DNA of 64,000 nt, from the NCBI RefSeq assembly GCF_000688415.1, contig NZ_JIAH01000008.1, positions 124,001-188,000 on the forward strand. The letters are read 5' to 3'. The stretch's first letter is position 1. Every line of letters begins with the position of its first letter. This DNA comes from Corynebacterium pseudodiphtheriticum DSM 44287. Its GTDB lineage: Bacteria; Actinomycetota; Actinomycetes; Mycobacteriales; Mycobacteriaceae. Below, in pieces: positions 46,568 to 55,624 of this stretch. A program made the position numbers and the translations under genes. The notes under the pieces were generated by a model that was given only the letters and a program-made list of their open reading frames with translations, ran no database searches and had not been told where the DNA came from.

Positions 46568-47737
46568 TTACCAGGAGCCGATTTCGTTTACGTTGCCCGC
46601 TGACCAAGTTTCCCAACTGATATTCCAGTCTCCCAGGCCGTCGTAACCTGACAGGGTTCCACCATCAGTGTTTTTTACCTCGATGACGTCGCCACGCTTC
46701 ACGGTGTTCATGAACCACTGGGCATCGGCATCGGTGACATTGATACAACCGTGCGAGGTATTCGTTTTACCCTGGGCCCACTCCGACCACGGCGCACCAT
46801 GCACGTAGATGCCGGAGTACGACATTTGCGTCGCAAAGTTCACTTCGGTGCGATAAGCCCCCTGGCCGGTCAACCCGAAAGTCGAGGAATCCATCACGAG
46901 CTCATTATGTTGATCGCCCACGAGGTAGGTTCCATTCGGAGTTGGATATTCCGAGCGCCCCAGCGATACCGGCACGCTGCGCAGCGTCTGTCCGTTGCGG
47001 GTGACGGTCATGGTTTTGGAAGCATTGTCAACAACCGCACGCACATCATCCCCAATGGTGAAGCTGGTGGAATTGTCCTTGCTTCCCCACATACCTTTAC
47101 CCATATCAACGCCATAAATATCGGCTTGCACAGTCACGGTGGTTCCTGGCTCCCAATATTCTTTCGGGCGCCAGCGCAGCTCGCTGTTGCTAATCCAATA
47201 AAAAGCACCGACGGTGTCATTGGAAGTTTCAATGGTGATCGCATCTTGCACCGCTTGGCGGTCATACACGGTGCCCGCGAAACGGAAATTAATCGTCTGC
47301 CCAATACCGACCGTCGAATCGGGCAGTGGCACCATGGCAACGGAAGATTGACTGGCCGGCTGGGGCGTCGTGAAGCTAACAGTAGTGGTGTTGCCTTCTA
47401 CATCAGTTGCTTCGATGGTGTAACTGCGGTTGTAACCCAAGACCTCGTCGGTTTTCCAGGTCTTCCCATCGTCGGAAAGCACGGATTCCACCTCATAGCC
47501 GACCTCATTAAGCATCGTGACGGTCTGCAGCTTGTTTTCACCGGTGACCTCTACCGGCACGGTGGGATCAACATCAGTGGCGCCATCTTGCACGCTTACC
47601 GACGGCGGAGTCTCCAAATCCTGGCTTTCTGCTGCAGAAGAATGCTGTGTTTCAGAACTGGTATCCGCGCAGGCCGCAAGGCCCAACACCAGCCCTCCAA
47701 TTGCGAGGGCGGACAATGATTTAGACCAGAAGGTCAA
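46568..47737 (-). CDS. L,D-transpeptidase lipoprotein
   Basis: A 389-residue envelope enzyme. I start at TTG 47737 with GAAAGGGG seven bases upstream; this gives a lipoprotein signal with lipobox LGLAAC. Two immunoglobulin-like domains follow (about 45-250), then a YkuD catalytic domain with the motif [10 protein letters not shown]...SHGCINV, holding the nucleophile cysteine. It forms 3-3 peptidoglycan cross-links outside the membrane, as in mycobacterial Ldt proteins. An upstream frame to 47839 is open but has no signal-peptide character. Confidence 0.92.
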   Translation of the reverse strand: MTFWSKSLSALAIGGLVLGLAACADTSSETQHSSAAESQDLETPPSVSVQDGATDVDPTVPVEVTGENKLQTVTMLNEVGYEVESVLSDDGKTWKTDEVLGYNRSYTIEATDVEGNTTTVSFTTPQPASQSSVAMVPLPDSTVGIGQTINFRFAGTVYDRQAVQDAITIETSNDTVGAFYWISNSELRWRPKEYWEPGTTVTVQADIYGVDMGKGMWGSKDNSTSFTIGDDVRAVVDNASKTMTVTRNGQTLRSVPVSLGRSEYPTPNGTYLVGDQHNELVMDSSTFGLTGQGAYRTEVNFATQMSYSGIYVHGAPWSEWAQGKTNTSHGCINVTDADAQWFMNTVKRGDVIEVKNTDGGTLSGYDGLGDWNISWETWSAGNVNEIGSW

Positions 47738-48112
47738 CGCGGAACCCCTTTCGCAGCACACAGCTGCATTTTTGTTAATTTCCCTGTTTGCGCCTGCACC
47801 CAGGACCATGAAAACTCTGCTAGCGAGCCTAACCCACAATTAATGCTTTCCTGCGCTTCTGCGCAATGAGTTATGCACTTGCAACCGAATCGTTGCATAA
47901 ACCGGGTGTTATTAATCAATCGTTTGCAGGCCCGGTTTTGTTAACAGCAAAAAACAGCACACATAAACCCCACAGGCAAGGAAGAAAAAGCAGGTCAACG
48001 GGTCGATTTTTCTTATTCAACAACCACTGCTAGAGTATCTATTCGTTGCGCACGGTACAGTGTTCAACAGTAAGAGTTGAGAAGATGAACACTTCAGATA
48101 ATCAACACTTAC
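47738..48112. other. Gap upstream of the L,D-transpeptidase, up to tRNA-Lys
   Basis: This 375-bp gap should contain the divergent promoters of the transpeptidase and tRNA-Lys. An inverted repeat TGCAAC-CGAATC-GTTGCA lies at 47880-47897. A hairpin with stem AAACCGGG (47899-47906) and CCCGGTTT (47931-47938), followed by TTG on the plus strand, lies just after it. No protein-coding frame is convincing. Confidence 0.45.
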
Positions 48113-48185
<73 letters not shown>

Positions 48186-48191
48186 CAATAC

Positions 48192-48240
48192 AAGCAGGTC
48201 AAGCGGTTGTGAATTCAATCACTTGACCTGCTTCTTTGTT
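48192..48240 (+). terminator. Terminator of tRNA-Lys
   Basis: AAGCAGGTCAAG (48192-48203) pairs exactly with CTTGACCTGCTT (48222-48233), followed by CTTTGTT. It lies 7 bp after the tRNA gene. Confidence 0.8.
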
Positions 48241-48334
48241 ATTACCCGGTTACCGGGGCTCCACGCCGGAGTAAACGGAGTAAACAACAAAGGGATACAG
48301 ACTTACGGCTCGCCCAGGTTACTAGCCATAGTAG

Positions 48335-49126
48335 CTAAAACCTGGGCGCACGACGCTCCACGAAAGCCTGCACCCCCTCGCGATGGCCGTCAGTGCGCAG
48401 CAACTTTGGCTGCTGGACCGCCTCATCCTCCAACGTTTGCGACAACTGCCCCAGGCAAGCCGCATTCACTCCGCGCTTAGTAGCAGCCAGCGCTTCCGGC
48501 GAAGAGTTGTGCAGCACTGCCGCGCATTCACGGGCCACGGCCAAGGCAGCGCCATCGTCGGCAAGCTCCGCTAGCAAACCGGCGCTCTGGGCAGCAGGCG
48601 CCGGCAAAGGCTGCTGCAACAAGGCCATGCGCATCGTCACCGCACGCCCCAAAGACGCCGACAGTGTTTGCATCACACCACCGTCGGGAAGCAAACCAAT
48701 CCGACCGAAGGGCAGCACGAAAAACGCACTCCGGGCTGCTACCACTAAGTCGCAAGCTAAAGCCAACGACGCCCCCACCCCTGCAGCAGCGCCTTCCACC
48801 GCTGCAATGACCGGTACCTCGGCCTCAACGACGGCTCGGATCATGGCATTGAGCTCGCCCATAGACATCTTGATTTGTTCGTCACTAGCACCAGTCAGAG
48901 ATTCCCCTGCGGTCAAATCCAACCCGGAGCAAAAATGCGCTCCAGCACCGGTAATCACAATGGCTCGAACAGACCTTTCGGCTGCTGCATCCGTGATGGC
49001 TTTCGCAACCTCCCCGAAAGCGGTGTGCGTAAGAGCATTGCGTTTATCTGGGTTATGCAGCGTAATTATTGCCAAATTGTCAGCAATTTCTTGCTGTACG
49101 AGCTGCTGGGGCTGCTGTTCGGGCAT
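48335..49126 (-). CDS. Enoyl-CoA hydratase/isomerase family protein
   Basis: A 263-residue crotonase-fold protein. The oxyanion-hole segments are HFCSGLDLT and EGAAAGVGASLALACDLVVAA, as in hydratases and isomerases; the usual catalytic glutamates are not clear, so the reaction is open. It acts on acyl-CoA, probably in fatty-acid or aromatic degradation. A hairpin (49142-49170) lies just upstream of its start. The C-terminal region carries a CGTCGGCAAG copy at 48557. It follows the glsA gene by about 70 bp. Confidence 0.88.
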   Translation of the reverse strand: MPEQQPQQLVQQEIADNLAIITLHNPDKRNALTHTAFGEVAKAITDAAAERSVRAIVITGAGAHFCSGLDLTAGESLTGASDEQIKMSMGELNAMIRAVVEAEVPVIAAVEGAAAGVGASLALACDLVVAARSAFFVLPFGRIGLLPDGGVMQTLSASLGRAVTMRMALLQQPLPAPAAQSAGLLAELADDGAALAVARECAAVLHNSSPEALAATKRGVNAACLGQLSQTLEDEAVQQPKLLRTDGHREGVQAFVERRAPRF

Positions 49127-49141
49127 TATGTATGTTCACTC

Positions 49142-49170
49142 CTAGTGTGGCCTGTTTTGCACCACACTAG
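49142..49170 (-). repeat. 9-bp inverted repeat between glsA and the enoyl-CoA hydratase
   Basis: CTAGTGTGG (49142-49150) pairs with CCACACTAG (49162-49170). It lies between the glsA stop and the hydratase start, both minus strand. With no T run it may be a weak terminator or an operator. Confidence 0.5.
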
Positions 49171-49195
49171 CAAAGAATTAGTGACCCAACACACA

Positions 49196-50542
49196 TTAGC
49201 CTTCCCAGGCGGGAGGCTGCGGTCCTTCGTCTGGGTCCGGGCAATCGTCGTCATGATAACGATCGTCTTCCCGCTCAGTAGCAAACGGCGCAGATTCCTG
49301 CTCATTGACATGAATCTCCGTGCCATCCACCGTGCGGTAATCCGGCACATGATCGTCTGGGTCCACAATCGAGATTCGGAAACCTTTTTCTTCCAGCAGG
49401 TGCATACCTTCTTTGAGCAAGAACCGGCCCATGCGGCGAATACCCGACACGCGCGTCATATCGAAAATAACGTGGTCCCCGGAAATCTCGTGCTGCGACA
49501 ACTCGTACAAGATGGATTCTGCAGAGTTGAAGTTAATCATGCCCTGCAACGTGACGACGGTGTCTTCCTGGTAGGTCACGATCGAGCGCACCGCATCCAC
49601 TCCGGCGCGGTCATCCGCTGCCATCAAGTGCAAGCCCATGTCTTTCGAAAGCAGTTTAAAAATACGGACGCCACGAACAGAATTACCGTATTCATTCAAG
49701 CGCGGAGAATATGAGGCAAAGCCCAACTGCCCAGGCAAAGTACCCAGCAAACCACCCGAAACACCAGATTTTGCGGGAATGCCCACATGCGCCATCCAAC
49801 GCCCAGCCTGGTCGTACATTCCCGCTGAGCTCATCACCGCCAAGGTTAAGCGGCAGACATCTGGCTCCAGGACACGCTTGCCGTTCAGCGGATGCACGCC
49901 ACCATTGGCCAACACTGCGGACATGAAGGCCAAATCGCGGGTCGTCACCATGACCGAGCATTGCGCGGTGTAACTAACGACGGCATCGTGGGCGTCGTCC
50001 TGAATAATGTCGTAATTGCGCAGCATGTGTGCCAATGACAAGTTACGGTCAGCGTATTGCAGCTCGGAATCGCAGAGATCATAGTCCACCCGCAGCTGGC
50101 GGCAGGCCATCTCAGACAAGAAAGCGCGGATCATTTCAATCCGGTCTTCCACCGTAGCGCCAGTCCCGCCGATCAACTGGGTCACGGCAATCGCGCCCGC
50201 GTTGATCATCGGGTTTACCGGGCGGTGGCCTTCCCGGTCCAGGGAAAGCTCATTGAACGCTTCACCCGACGGTTCCATGCCGACGATCTCACTGACCACG
50301 TCGATGCCATGCTCTTGCACAGCCATCGCATAAATAAACGGCTTAGAGATCGATTGGATGCTGAATTCCACCTCGGCATCACCGGCGCTATAGATATGCC
50401 CTGAGGTGGTACACATCGCCGCACCCAAGGAATTTGGGTCTTTATTCGCCAGTTCAGGAATATAGTCGGCATTAGAACCGGCGTCTTGGTAGCGAACCTC
50501 GTCCAGGATGGTGTCGAGGTAGGAAGAAATTGGTGCTTTCAC
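49196..50542 (-). CDS. glsA: Glutaminase with C-terminal STAS domain
   Basis: A 448-residue protein. Residues 1-300 are a serine-dependent glutaminase with SISK at 64-67 as catalytic Ser and Lys and conserved NPMINAGAI. It deaminates glutamine to glutamate and ammonia. The remainder is a STAS-like domain (about 320-420), an arrangement known for some glutaminases, followed by an acidic tail with DDDCPDPDEGP. I start at GTG 50542 with AGGAG seven bases upstream. Confidence 0.92.
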   Translation of the reverse strand: MKAPISSYLDTILDEVRYQDAGSNADYIPELANKDPNSLGAAMCTTSGHIYSAGDAEVEFSIQSISKPFIYAMAVQEHGIDVVSEIVGMEPSGEAFNELSLDREGHRPVNPMINAGAIAVTQLIGGTGATVEDRIEMIRAFLSEMACRQLRVDYDLCDSELQYADRNLSLAHMLRNYDIIQDDAHDAVVSYTAQCSVMVTTRDLAFMSAVLANGGVHPLNGKRVLEPDVCRLTLAVMSSAGMYDQAGRWMAHVGIPAKSGVSGGLLGTLPGQLGFASYSPRLNEYGNSVRGVRIFKLLSKDMGLHLMAADDRAGVDAVRSIVTYQEDTVVTLQGMINFNSAESILYELSQHEISGDHVIFDMTRVSGIRRMGRFLLKEGMHLLEEKGFRISIVDPDDHVPDYRTVDGTEIHVNEQESAPFATEREDDRYHDDDCPDPDEGPQPPAWEG

Positions 50543-50650
50543 AATCACTCTCCTGGATAAATTAAATCTACTGAATCGGCAAAAATCTCGTGCCAGAATA
50601 CGCCCCACTGCAGGCGGGCAAACACCCGGGGAATACTAGACTGAGAAACT

Positions 50651-51235
50651 ATGAGCAACAACACTAAGCAAAACCGCACTGCCCTAATAGTGGTGGACGT
50701 GCAAAATGACTTCTGTCCAGGCGGTTCTTTGGGTACTGCACGGGGCAATGAAGTCGCCGAGCACATTGGCACACTGGCCACCGACGATTATGACTATGTC
50801 GTAGCGACCATGGACTGGCACATTGCTCCAGGCTCGCATTTTGCCCCAGAAGGCGAAGAACCGAATTTCACTACTACCTGGCCGGTGCACTGCGTGGCGG
50901 ATTCCCATGGCGCACAGTTGCACCCGGCAGTAGCGGAGATGAAATTCGACGAGACCTTCCGCAAAGGCGAATACACCGCGGCGTATTCCGGTTTTGAGGC
51001 TACGAGCGCTAGTGGCACCGGGTTGGCCGATTGGCTGAACGAACGTGACATCGCGCAGGTCGACGTCGTCGGTATTGCCACGGATTATTGCGTGCGCGCA
51101 ACGGTACTGGATGCCTGCACACAGACAAAAGCCCGCGTGCGCGTGCTACGTGAGCTGTGTTCACCGGTAGCGGAAGACACAGAACGCAGCGCTATCGAAG
51201 AGATGCGCAACGCGGGTGCAGAAATCATCGACTAA
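50651..51235 (+). CDS. pncA: Nicotinamidase / pyrazinamidase
   Basis: A 194-residue isochorismatase-fold amidase. Catalytic Asp16 lies in VVDVQNDF and the Cys in IATDYCVRAT; the metal site is MDWHIAPGSHF. It converts nicotinamide to nicotinate in NAD salvage. The ATG at 50651 lies 108 bp from the divergent glsA. The gene lacks close operon partners. Confidence 0.93.
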   Translation: MSNNTKQNRTALIVVDVQNDFCPGGSLGTARGNEVAEHIGTLATDDYDYVVATMDWHIAPGSHFAPEGEEPNFTTTWPVHCVADSHGAQLHPAVAEMKFDETFRKGEYTAAYSGFEATSASGTGLADWLNERDIAQVDVVGIATDYCVRATVLDACTQTKARVRVLRELCSPVAEDTERSAIEEMRNAGAEIID

Positions 51236-51274
51236 CGCCGATTTTCACCAACGCGACGGATAAAACCTAAGGTT

Positions 51275-51556
51275 TTATACGTCGTGTTCCACAATCATGC
51301 GCTTGAGCTCTTGAATGTCATTCTTGCGCTGACGCCCCTTGAACACGTTGAATGCGATGCCAGCAGCCACAACGGCACCCACACCAGCCAAGATCTTCTG
51401 CACCTGCGGGTCTTGCAGCTTTTCCAGGAGGTTGGACTTGGCATCGTTGACTAAGTTGCCAGGTTTGGTGCGCTGCGCGAGCTCATCAAGCGTTCCCGCC
51501 AGCTGCTTACGGGTGCGTTCAATGTCACGCTGAATATCATCAATTTTCCGTGCCAC
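51275..51556 (-). CDS. DUF3618 family protein
   Basis: A 93-residue protein with the DUF3618 signature: an N-terminal coiled helix DDIQRDIERTRKQLAGTLDELAQRT and a later hydrophobic helix (ILAGVGAVVAAGIAFNVF) ending in KGRQRK. Such small proteins are common near bcp in corynebacteria and their role is unknown. It is probably attached to the membrane by the single helix. It is divergent from bcp, with a repeat array filling the gap. Confidence 0.9.
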   Translation of the reverse strand: MARKIDDIQRDIERTRKQLAGTLDELAQRTKPGNLVNDAKSNLLEKLQDPQVQKILAGVGAVVAAGIAFNVFKGRQRKNDIQELKRMIVEHDV

Positions 51557-51570
51557 GTGGACTCTCCTAA

Positions 51571-51703
51571 TTATTCACTGCGTTTTATTCACAACGTTTT
51601 ATTCACTGCGCTGGTTCACTGCCCCAGTTCGCCACACCGGTTCATGACACCGGTTCGCTGAGCCGGTGCGATACGCCGGTTCACAACACCGGTGCGATGC
51701 TCA
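51571..51703. repeat. Iteron-like tandem array of 13-14-bp units
   Basis: Three 14-bp units TTATTCACNNCGNT start at 51571, 51585 and 51599; the middle one holds the DnaA box TTATTCACA. They run into GGTTC-type units (51613, 51627, 51639, 51652, 51665, 51678, 51691), most 13 bp long and ending ACC or GCC. The array spans the whole gap between the DUF3618 gene and bcp. Confidence 0.7.
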
Positions 51704-51792
51704 CAGTTTCCTGGCAATTGTGTTAGCTAGTCTACGTCAGACTACCCTTGCACGCCTACCCGGCGGCCTGCCAAGCCGGTATGGTGTTAGGT

Positions 51793-52263
51793 ATGAGCAA
51801 TATTCAACTTGGCGTAGGAGATGCTGCACCCGATTTCGAGCTGCCTAACGACGAGGGCGGCACCACGAAACTATCGGATTACTCGCGCGTACTGGTCTAT
51901 TTCTACCCCAAGGCCAATACCCCAGGTTGTACAAAACAAGCCTGCGATTTCCGCGACTCCTTGAGCCAACTCAATGATTTGGGCATCGACGTCGTCGGTA
52001 TTTCACCGGACAAGCCAGAAAAACTCGCGCAGTTTAAAAAAGACCACGACCTGAATTTCCCGTTGCTTTCCGACGTCGACAAGAAAGTCATGGAAGCCTA
52101 CGGCGCTTTCGGCGAGAAAAACAACTACGGCAAGAAGGTGCAGGGCGTTATCCGTTCCACCTTCCTCATCAACAACGGTGCTGTGGCACTCGCTCAGTAC
52201 AACGTCAAGGCCACGGGCCACGTTGCGCGCGTAGTGCGTGATTTGCCAGAGCTAGAAAGCTAA
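51793..52263 (+). CDS. bcp: Peroxiredoxin, thiol-dependent (Bcp/PrxQ)
   Basis: A 156-residue atypical two-cysteine peroxiredoxin. The active site is YFYPKANTPGCTKQACDF, with the peroxidatic Cys and a resolving Cys five residues later. It reduces peroxides using thioredoxin. I choose ATG 51793 (MSNIQLG); ATG 51781 is also in frame and neither has a clear ribosome site. It precedes fasR with a gap of 75 bp, as in C. glutamicum. The repeat array lies in its promoter region. Confidence 0.92.
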   Translation: MSNIQLGVGDAAPDFELPNDEGGTTKLSDYSRVLVYFYPKANTPGCTKQACDFRDSLSQLNDLGIDVVGISPDKPEKLAQFKKDHDLNFPLLSDVDKKVMEAYGAFGEKNNYGKKVQGVIRSTFLINNGAVALAQYNVKATGHVARVVRDLPELES

Positions 52264-52338
52264 ACGGCGCCACATCACTGGTTCTGTTAAGCAAACACTA
52301 AAAACTCACGTAGTAGACAAGTCAGGGCGTAGAAGCCG

Positions 52339-52959
52339 ATGTCAGAGATTCTGGTGCCACGGCGTCGGCCGTCGCAAGCACGCAGCCGGGAGCGTTTCCA
52401 TCGCATTTTGCAGGCCGCACGGGCTGTGCTTGTCGACGTCGGTTTCGAGTCCTTCACTTTCGATGAAGTCGCCCGCCGTGCCGAGGTACCCATCGGCACG
52501 ATCTACCAATTCTTTGCCAATAAATACGCAATGATCTGCGAACTTGATCGCGTCGACACCGCAGAAACCGTTGGTGCTCTGCAATCATTTTCTGCACAAA
52601 TCCCCGCTCCACAATGGCCCGAGGTGTTGGAAGGTTTCATTGACCACCTCGCACATATGTGGAGTGAAGATCCCTCCCGCCGTGCTGTCTGGCACGCCAT
52701 CCAGTCCACGCCGGCTACGCGTGCCACAGCCGCGGATACCCAGCAAGAAATGCTGGCGATTATCGCACAAGCCCTGCGCCCGCTGGCACCAGAAATGGGG
52801 GAAACGGCCCGCCATGAGATGGCCGGGCTGCTCGTGCACACCGTGGTCTCCCTGATGAATTTTGGTGTACAAAGCGACGATGCCAAAGCTTTTTCCCGCA
52901 CCGTCGACGAAACCAAACGGATGCTGGTCGCCTACCTATTCAGCGTGGCCACTCTATAG
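52339..52959 (+). CDS. fasR: TetR-family regulator of fatty acid synthesis
   Basis: A 206-residue TetR regulator. The helix-turn-helix is FTFDEVARRAEVPIGTIYQFFANKYAM near residues 37-65. In C. glutamicum the bcp-adjacent TetR regulator is FasR, which binds acyl-CoA and represses fasA, fasB and accD1. The position beside bcp and acpS makes orthology likely, but fasA is not adjacent in this window. It converges on the acpS end of the biotin operon. Confidence 0.85.
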   Translation: MSEILVPRRRPSQARSRERFHRILQAARAVLVDVGFESFTFDEVARRAEVPIGTIYQFFANKYAMICELDRVDTAETVGALQSFSAQIPAPQWPEVLEGFIDHLAHMWSEDPSRRAVWHAIQSTPATRATAADTQQEMLAIIAQALRPLAPEMGETARHEMAGLLVHTVVSLMNFGVQSDDAKAFSRTVDETKRMLVAYLFSVATL

Positions 52960-52996
52960 TGCTGATAATAATCGCTGGGCAAACACGAGTTTTACG

Positions 52997-53401
52997 CTAG
53001 TAATAGAGCACGCAGCTCGCGGTGGCGTAATCACCATCGTGGCTGATGCTGATGCTGTGCTGAAATTGCCCGATCGCTGCCGTGATCTCATGCGCCAAAT
53101 CCGGGGCGAAATCCAGTGCTAACCTGCCCCAGCGGTCCGGGCGCACCGTGATTGCCGACCAATCGATGTCTTCTTCCCGCAACCACGGCGCACTGCCATA
53201 ACGAGCCTGCGCCCAGGCCTTCAAAAAAGCCTCTTTCGCGGCCCACCGCCCCGCCAAGTGCACATACTGCCCGTGGGCGCTGGCCTGGGCGCTACGCCAC
53301 TCAAAATCACTGAATACACGACGGAAACGAGAACCAGGGATCTCTAATTGCTCACGTAATCCGGGCACATGAACCAGGTCCGTCCCAATGGAAATCTGCA
53401 C
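52997..53401 (-). CDS. acpS: Holo-[acyl-carrier-protein] synthase
   Basis: A 134-residue AcpS. It begins MQISIGTDLVHV, keeps the magnesium-binding GTDLV and the RWAAKEAFLKAW motif, and ends SISISHDGDYATASCV. It attaches phosphopantetheine to fatty acid synthase. It lies 4 bp downstream of bioD on the same strand, so it is co-transcribed with the biotin genes. Confidence 0.92.
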   Translation of the reverse strand: MQISIGTDLVHVPGLREQLEIPGSRFRRVFSDFEWRSAQASAHGQYVHLAGRWAAKEAFLKAWAQARYGSAPWLREEDIDWSAITVRPDRWGRLALDFAPDLAHEITAAIGQFQHSISISHDGDYATASCVLYY

Positions 53402-53405
53402 TGTT

Positions 53406-54083
53406 TTACATCCCCAACATTGGTAGCCCGGCTACCGTATGAAACGCCGGAACCCCCAGCTTGTCGACGCGCTCGCGAAACTCTTCTGGGGAGCACTCCC
53501 CCATTGCTTCCGGCAGGCTAAACCACAATTGCTTGCCCGTTACCCGCGGCAATTCTTGCACATTCAATTCCGTTGCCAAATCTGGCTGCTCCGACATGCT
53601 CCCACCAATCAATCCGGCGACTTCCACCCCGGCGGCTTCTGCGGTGCGCACCGTCAACTCAGCCATGTTCAAGCTGCCCAAGCCGGTGCTCGTCACCACC
53701 ACCAACTTTTCCCCAAGGTCTTTGGCCAGGTCCAGCACACTAAACTCCCGCCCATTGCGGTCAGTGCCTAAGCGCACTAACAAACCTCCAGCGCCTTCCA
53801 CTAAACAAATTCCGTGTTCCGCGCGGAAATCAGAGATCCACTGGCCCACTGCGTCGCGGTCTGCCTGCGTGAGCCCGGCGCGCTTGGCTGCCAGGTTTGG
53901 TGCCAGTGGGTCTGGGTAACGCCGGTACACGTCACCGGCAATGCCCGTGAGTTTGGTGACCACGGCGGCGTCATCGTCGTCACCAGTTTGTAGTGGCTTC
54001 AGCACCGGTTGCTGCCAAGCCCATCCGAGCGTGGCGGCTGCGATGGTTTTGCCCACTCCGGTTCCAGTACCGGTAATGATCAT
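53406..54083 (-). CDS. bioD: Dethiobiotin synthetase
   Basis: A 225-residue ATPase of biotin synthesis. P-loop GTGTGVGKTIAAA, the EGAGGLLVRL segment and a conserved TSTGLGSLN are present. It closes the ureido ring of dethiobiotin using CO2 and ATP. Its ATG overlaps the bioA stop by four bases (ATGA), a typical translational coupling, and acpS follows after 4 bp. Confidence 0.94.
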   Translation of the reverse strand: MIITGTGTGVGKTIAAATLGWAWQQPVLKPLQTGDDDDAAVVTKLTGIAGDVYRRYPDPLAPNLAAKRAGLTQADRDAVGQWISDFRAEHGICLVEGAGGLLVRLGTDRNGREFSVLDLAKDLGEKLVVVTSTGLGSLNMAELTVRTAEAAGVEVAGLIGGSMSEQPDLATELNVQELPRVTGKQLWFSLPEAMGECSPEEFRERVDKLGVPAFHTVAGLPMLGM

Positions 54084-55621
54084 GCGGTTTCCTTTGGCGT
54101 GGTTGGTGCGGTTGCTGTGGTCCGTGTAGTTGATGTGGTTGCTGGCGTTGTTTCCGTCAGCTGAGTTGTTCGCGCCTCGGTGTCGCGAATGCCGCGGGTG
54201 CCATGTGCGTCACCGGTGCCACGGGTGCCGCAGACTTCAACAATGCGTGCGATGGCTTGGCAAATGGCAGTCAGCTCATCATCGTTGCAGATATACGGTG
54301 GCATGGTATAAACCAGGCGCCCGAAGGGGCGAAGCCAGACCCCAGCAGACAGCGCAGCGGCAGTTGCTTGCGCCATGTCGACGTCCGCATCCATTTCCAC
54401 TACGCCGATCGCACCGAGCACCCGAACATCAGCCACGCCGGGCTTGTCGCGTAATGGCTGCAGCCCCGCGACGAGTGCTGATTCGATCCGTGCTACGTCG
54501 CTGCGCCACTCGCCTTCCCGAATCATTGCTGTCGCCTCGGTGGCAACTGCACAAGCCAGCGGGTTAGCCATGAACGTCGGGCCATGCATCAGCGCAGCAG
54601 GCTGCATGGTCTCCGCGACTTCTTTCGTGGCCAAGGTGGCTGCCAAGGACATAAATCCACCGGTGAGAGCCTTGCCGACGCACAAAATATCCGGGGTGAT
54701 GCCCGCTGCATGGGTGGTAAACACCTCGCCAGTACGACCAAAACCGGTGGCGATCTCATCGGCGATTAACACGATGCCGTGTTTGCTGCACAACTCGCGA
54801 ATGCCCACGAGTAGTTCGTGATCGTGAAAACGCATGCCCCCGGCTCCTTGCACCACCGGCTCGATGATCATCGCGGCAACCTCGCCATTCATGGCGTCTT
54901 CTACCACCTGCAGGTATTCTTCTCGCTCTTGCGCGCTCGCACCCCGCGTGGGGGGCGCGGGCACAAAGATTTGTTCTTTTACTGTTCCGTTCCACAGGGA
55001 ATGCATGCCGCCGTCGGGATCGCACACGCTCATCGCTTGGAAAGTGTCGCCGTGGTAACCAGAGCGCCAGGTTAACAGCTTGTTGCGGCTGGTTTCGCCA
55101 TCTGCGGCTGGGCTCGCTCCACGGGCGTATTGCAGCGCCATTTTGATGGCAACTTCCACGGCAACTGACCCAGAATCCGAATAAAACACCTGCTGGTAAC
55201 GGTTTTCGGTGAGCGCGAGCAAATTTTCTGTTAGCTGCGCAGCTGGTTGGTGCGTCAGGCCGCCGAACATAACGTGACTCATCGCATCAATCTGATTTTT
55301 CGCTGCCGCCACCAAACGCGGGTGAGAATGACCAAAGCAGGCAGCCCACCACGAACTCATGCCGTCGATCACCCACTGCGAATCTGGTTGTGCTGAGCTT
55401 TCCGAATCGGCTGAAGCTTCCACCGCTGGGCCGGGTGCTGCGGTGGTGACGGCGTCGGCAAGCTCCAAATAGCAACCATCGGTCGAGCGAACCACCCTCG
55501 TTGGCTCGCCAGGTGCAGCATATGGGTGCCAAATATGCTGGGCGTCGATCCGAGAGATCTCCCGGCTAGACCTGAATTTCGGGGAAAATTCTGGGGAAAA
55601 TTGTGCTGGCGTGTCAGGCAC
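54080..55621 (-). CDS. bioA: Adenosylmethionine-8-amino-7-oxononanoate aminotransferase
   Basis: A 513-residue PLP aminotransferase. The start QHIWHPYAAPGEP, the SSWWAACFGHSHP segment, the IADEIATGFGRTG region and the PLP lysine in CVGKALTGGFMSL are typical. It makes 7,8-diaminononanoate. It is longer than usual (about 430): an insertion near residue 70 (Ala/Ser/Pro-rich) and a C-terminal tail of about 50 Thr-rich residues, encoded by low-complexity DNA, account for this. It starts 3 bp after the SPFH gene and is probably read through from it. Confidence 0.92.
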   Translation of the reverse strand: MPDTPAQFSPEFSPKFRSSREISRIDAQHIWHPYAAPGEPTRVVRSTDGCYLELADAVTTAAPGPAVEASADSESSAQPDSQWVIDGMSSWWAACFGHSHPRLVAAAKNQIDAMSHVMFGGLTHQPAAQLTENLLALTENRYQQVFYSDSGSVAVEVAIKMALQYARGASPAADGETSRNKLLTWRSGYHGDTFQAMSVCDPDGGMHSLWNGTVKEQIFVPAPPTRGASAQEREEYLQVVEDAMNGEVAAMIIEPVVQGAGGMRFHDHELLVGIRELCSKHGIVLIADEIATGFGRTGEVFTTHAAGITPDILCVGKALTGGFMSLAATLATKEVAETMQPAALMHGPTFMANPLACAVATEATAMIREGEWRSDVARIESALVAGLQPLRDKPGVADVRVLGAIGVVEMDADVDMAQATAAALSAGVWLRPFGRLVYTMPPYICNDDELTAICQAIARIVEVCGTRGTGDAHGTRGIRDTEARTTQLTETTPATTSTTRTTATAPTTPKETA

Positions 55622-55624
55622 GGG

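Noticed and set aside
51571..51703. CRISPR array
   Set aside because: The units are only 12-14 bp with no spacers between them, and there are no cas genes in the window.
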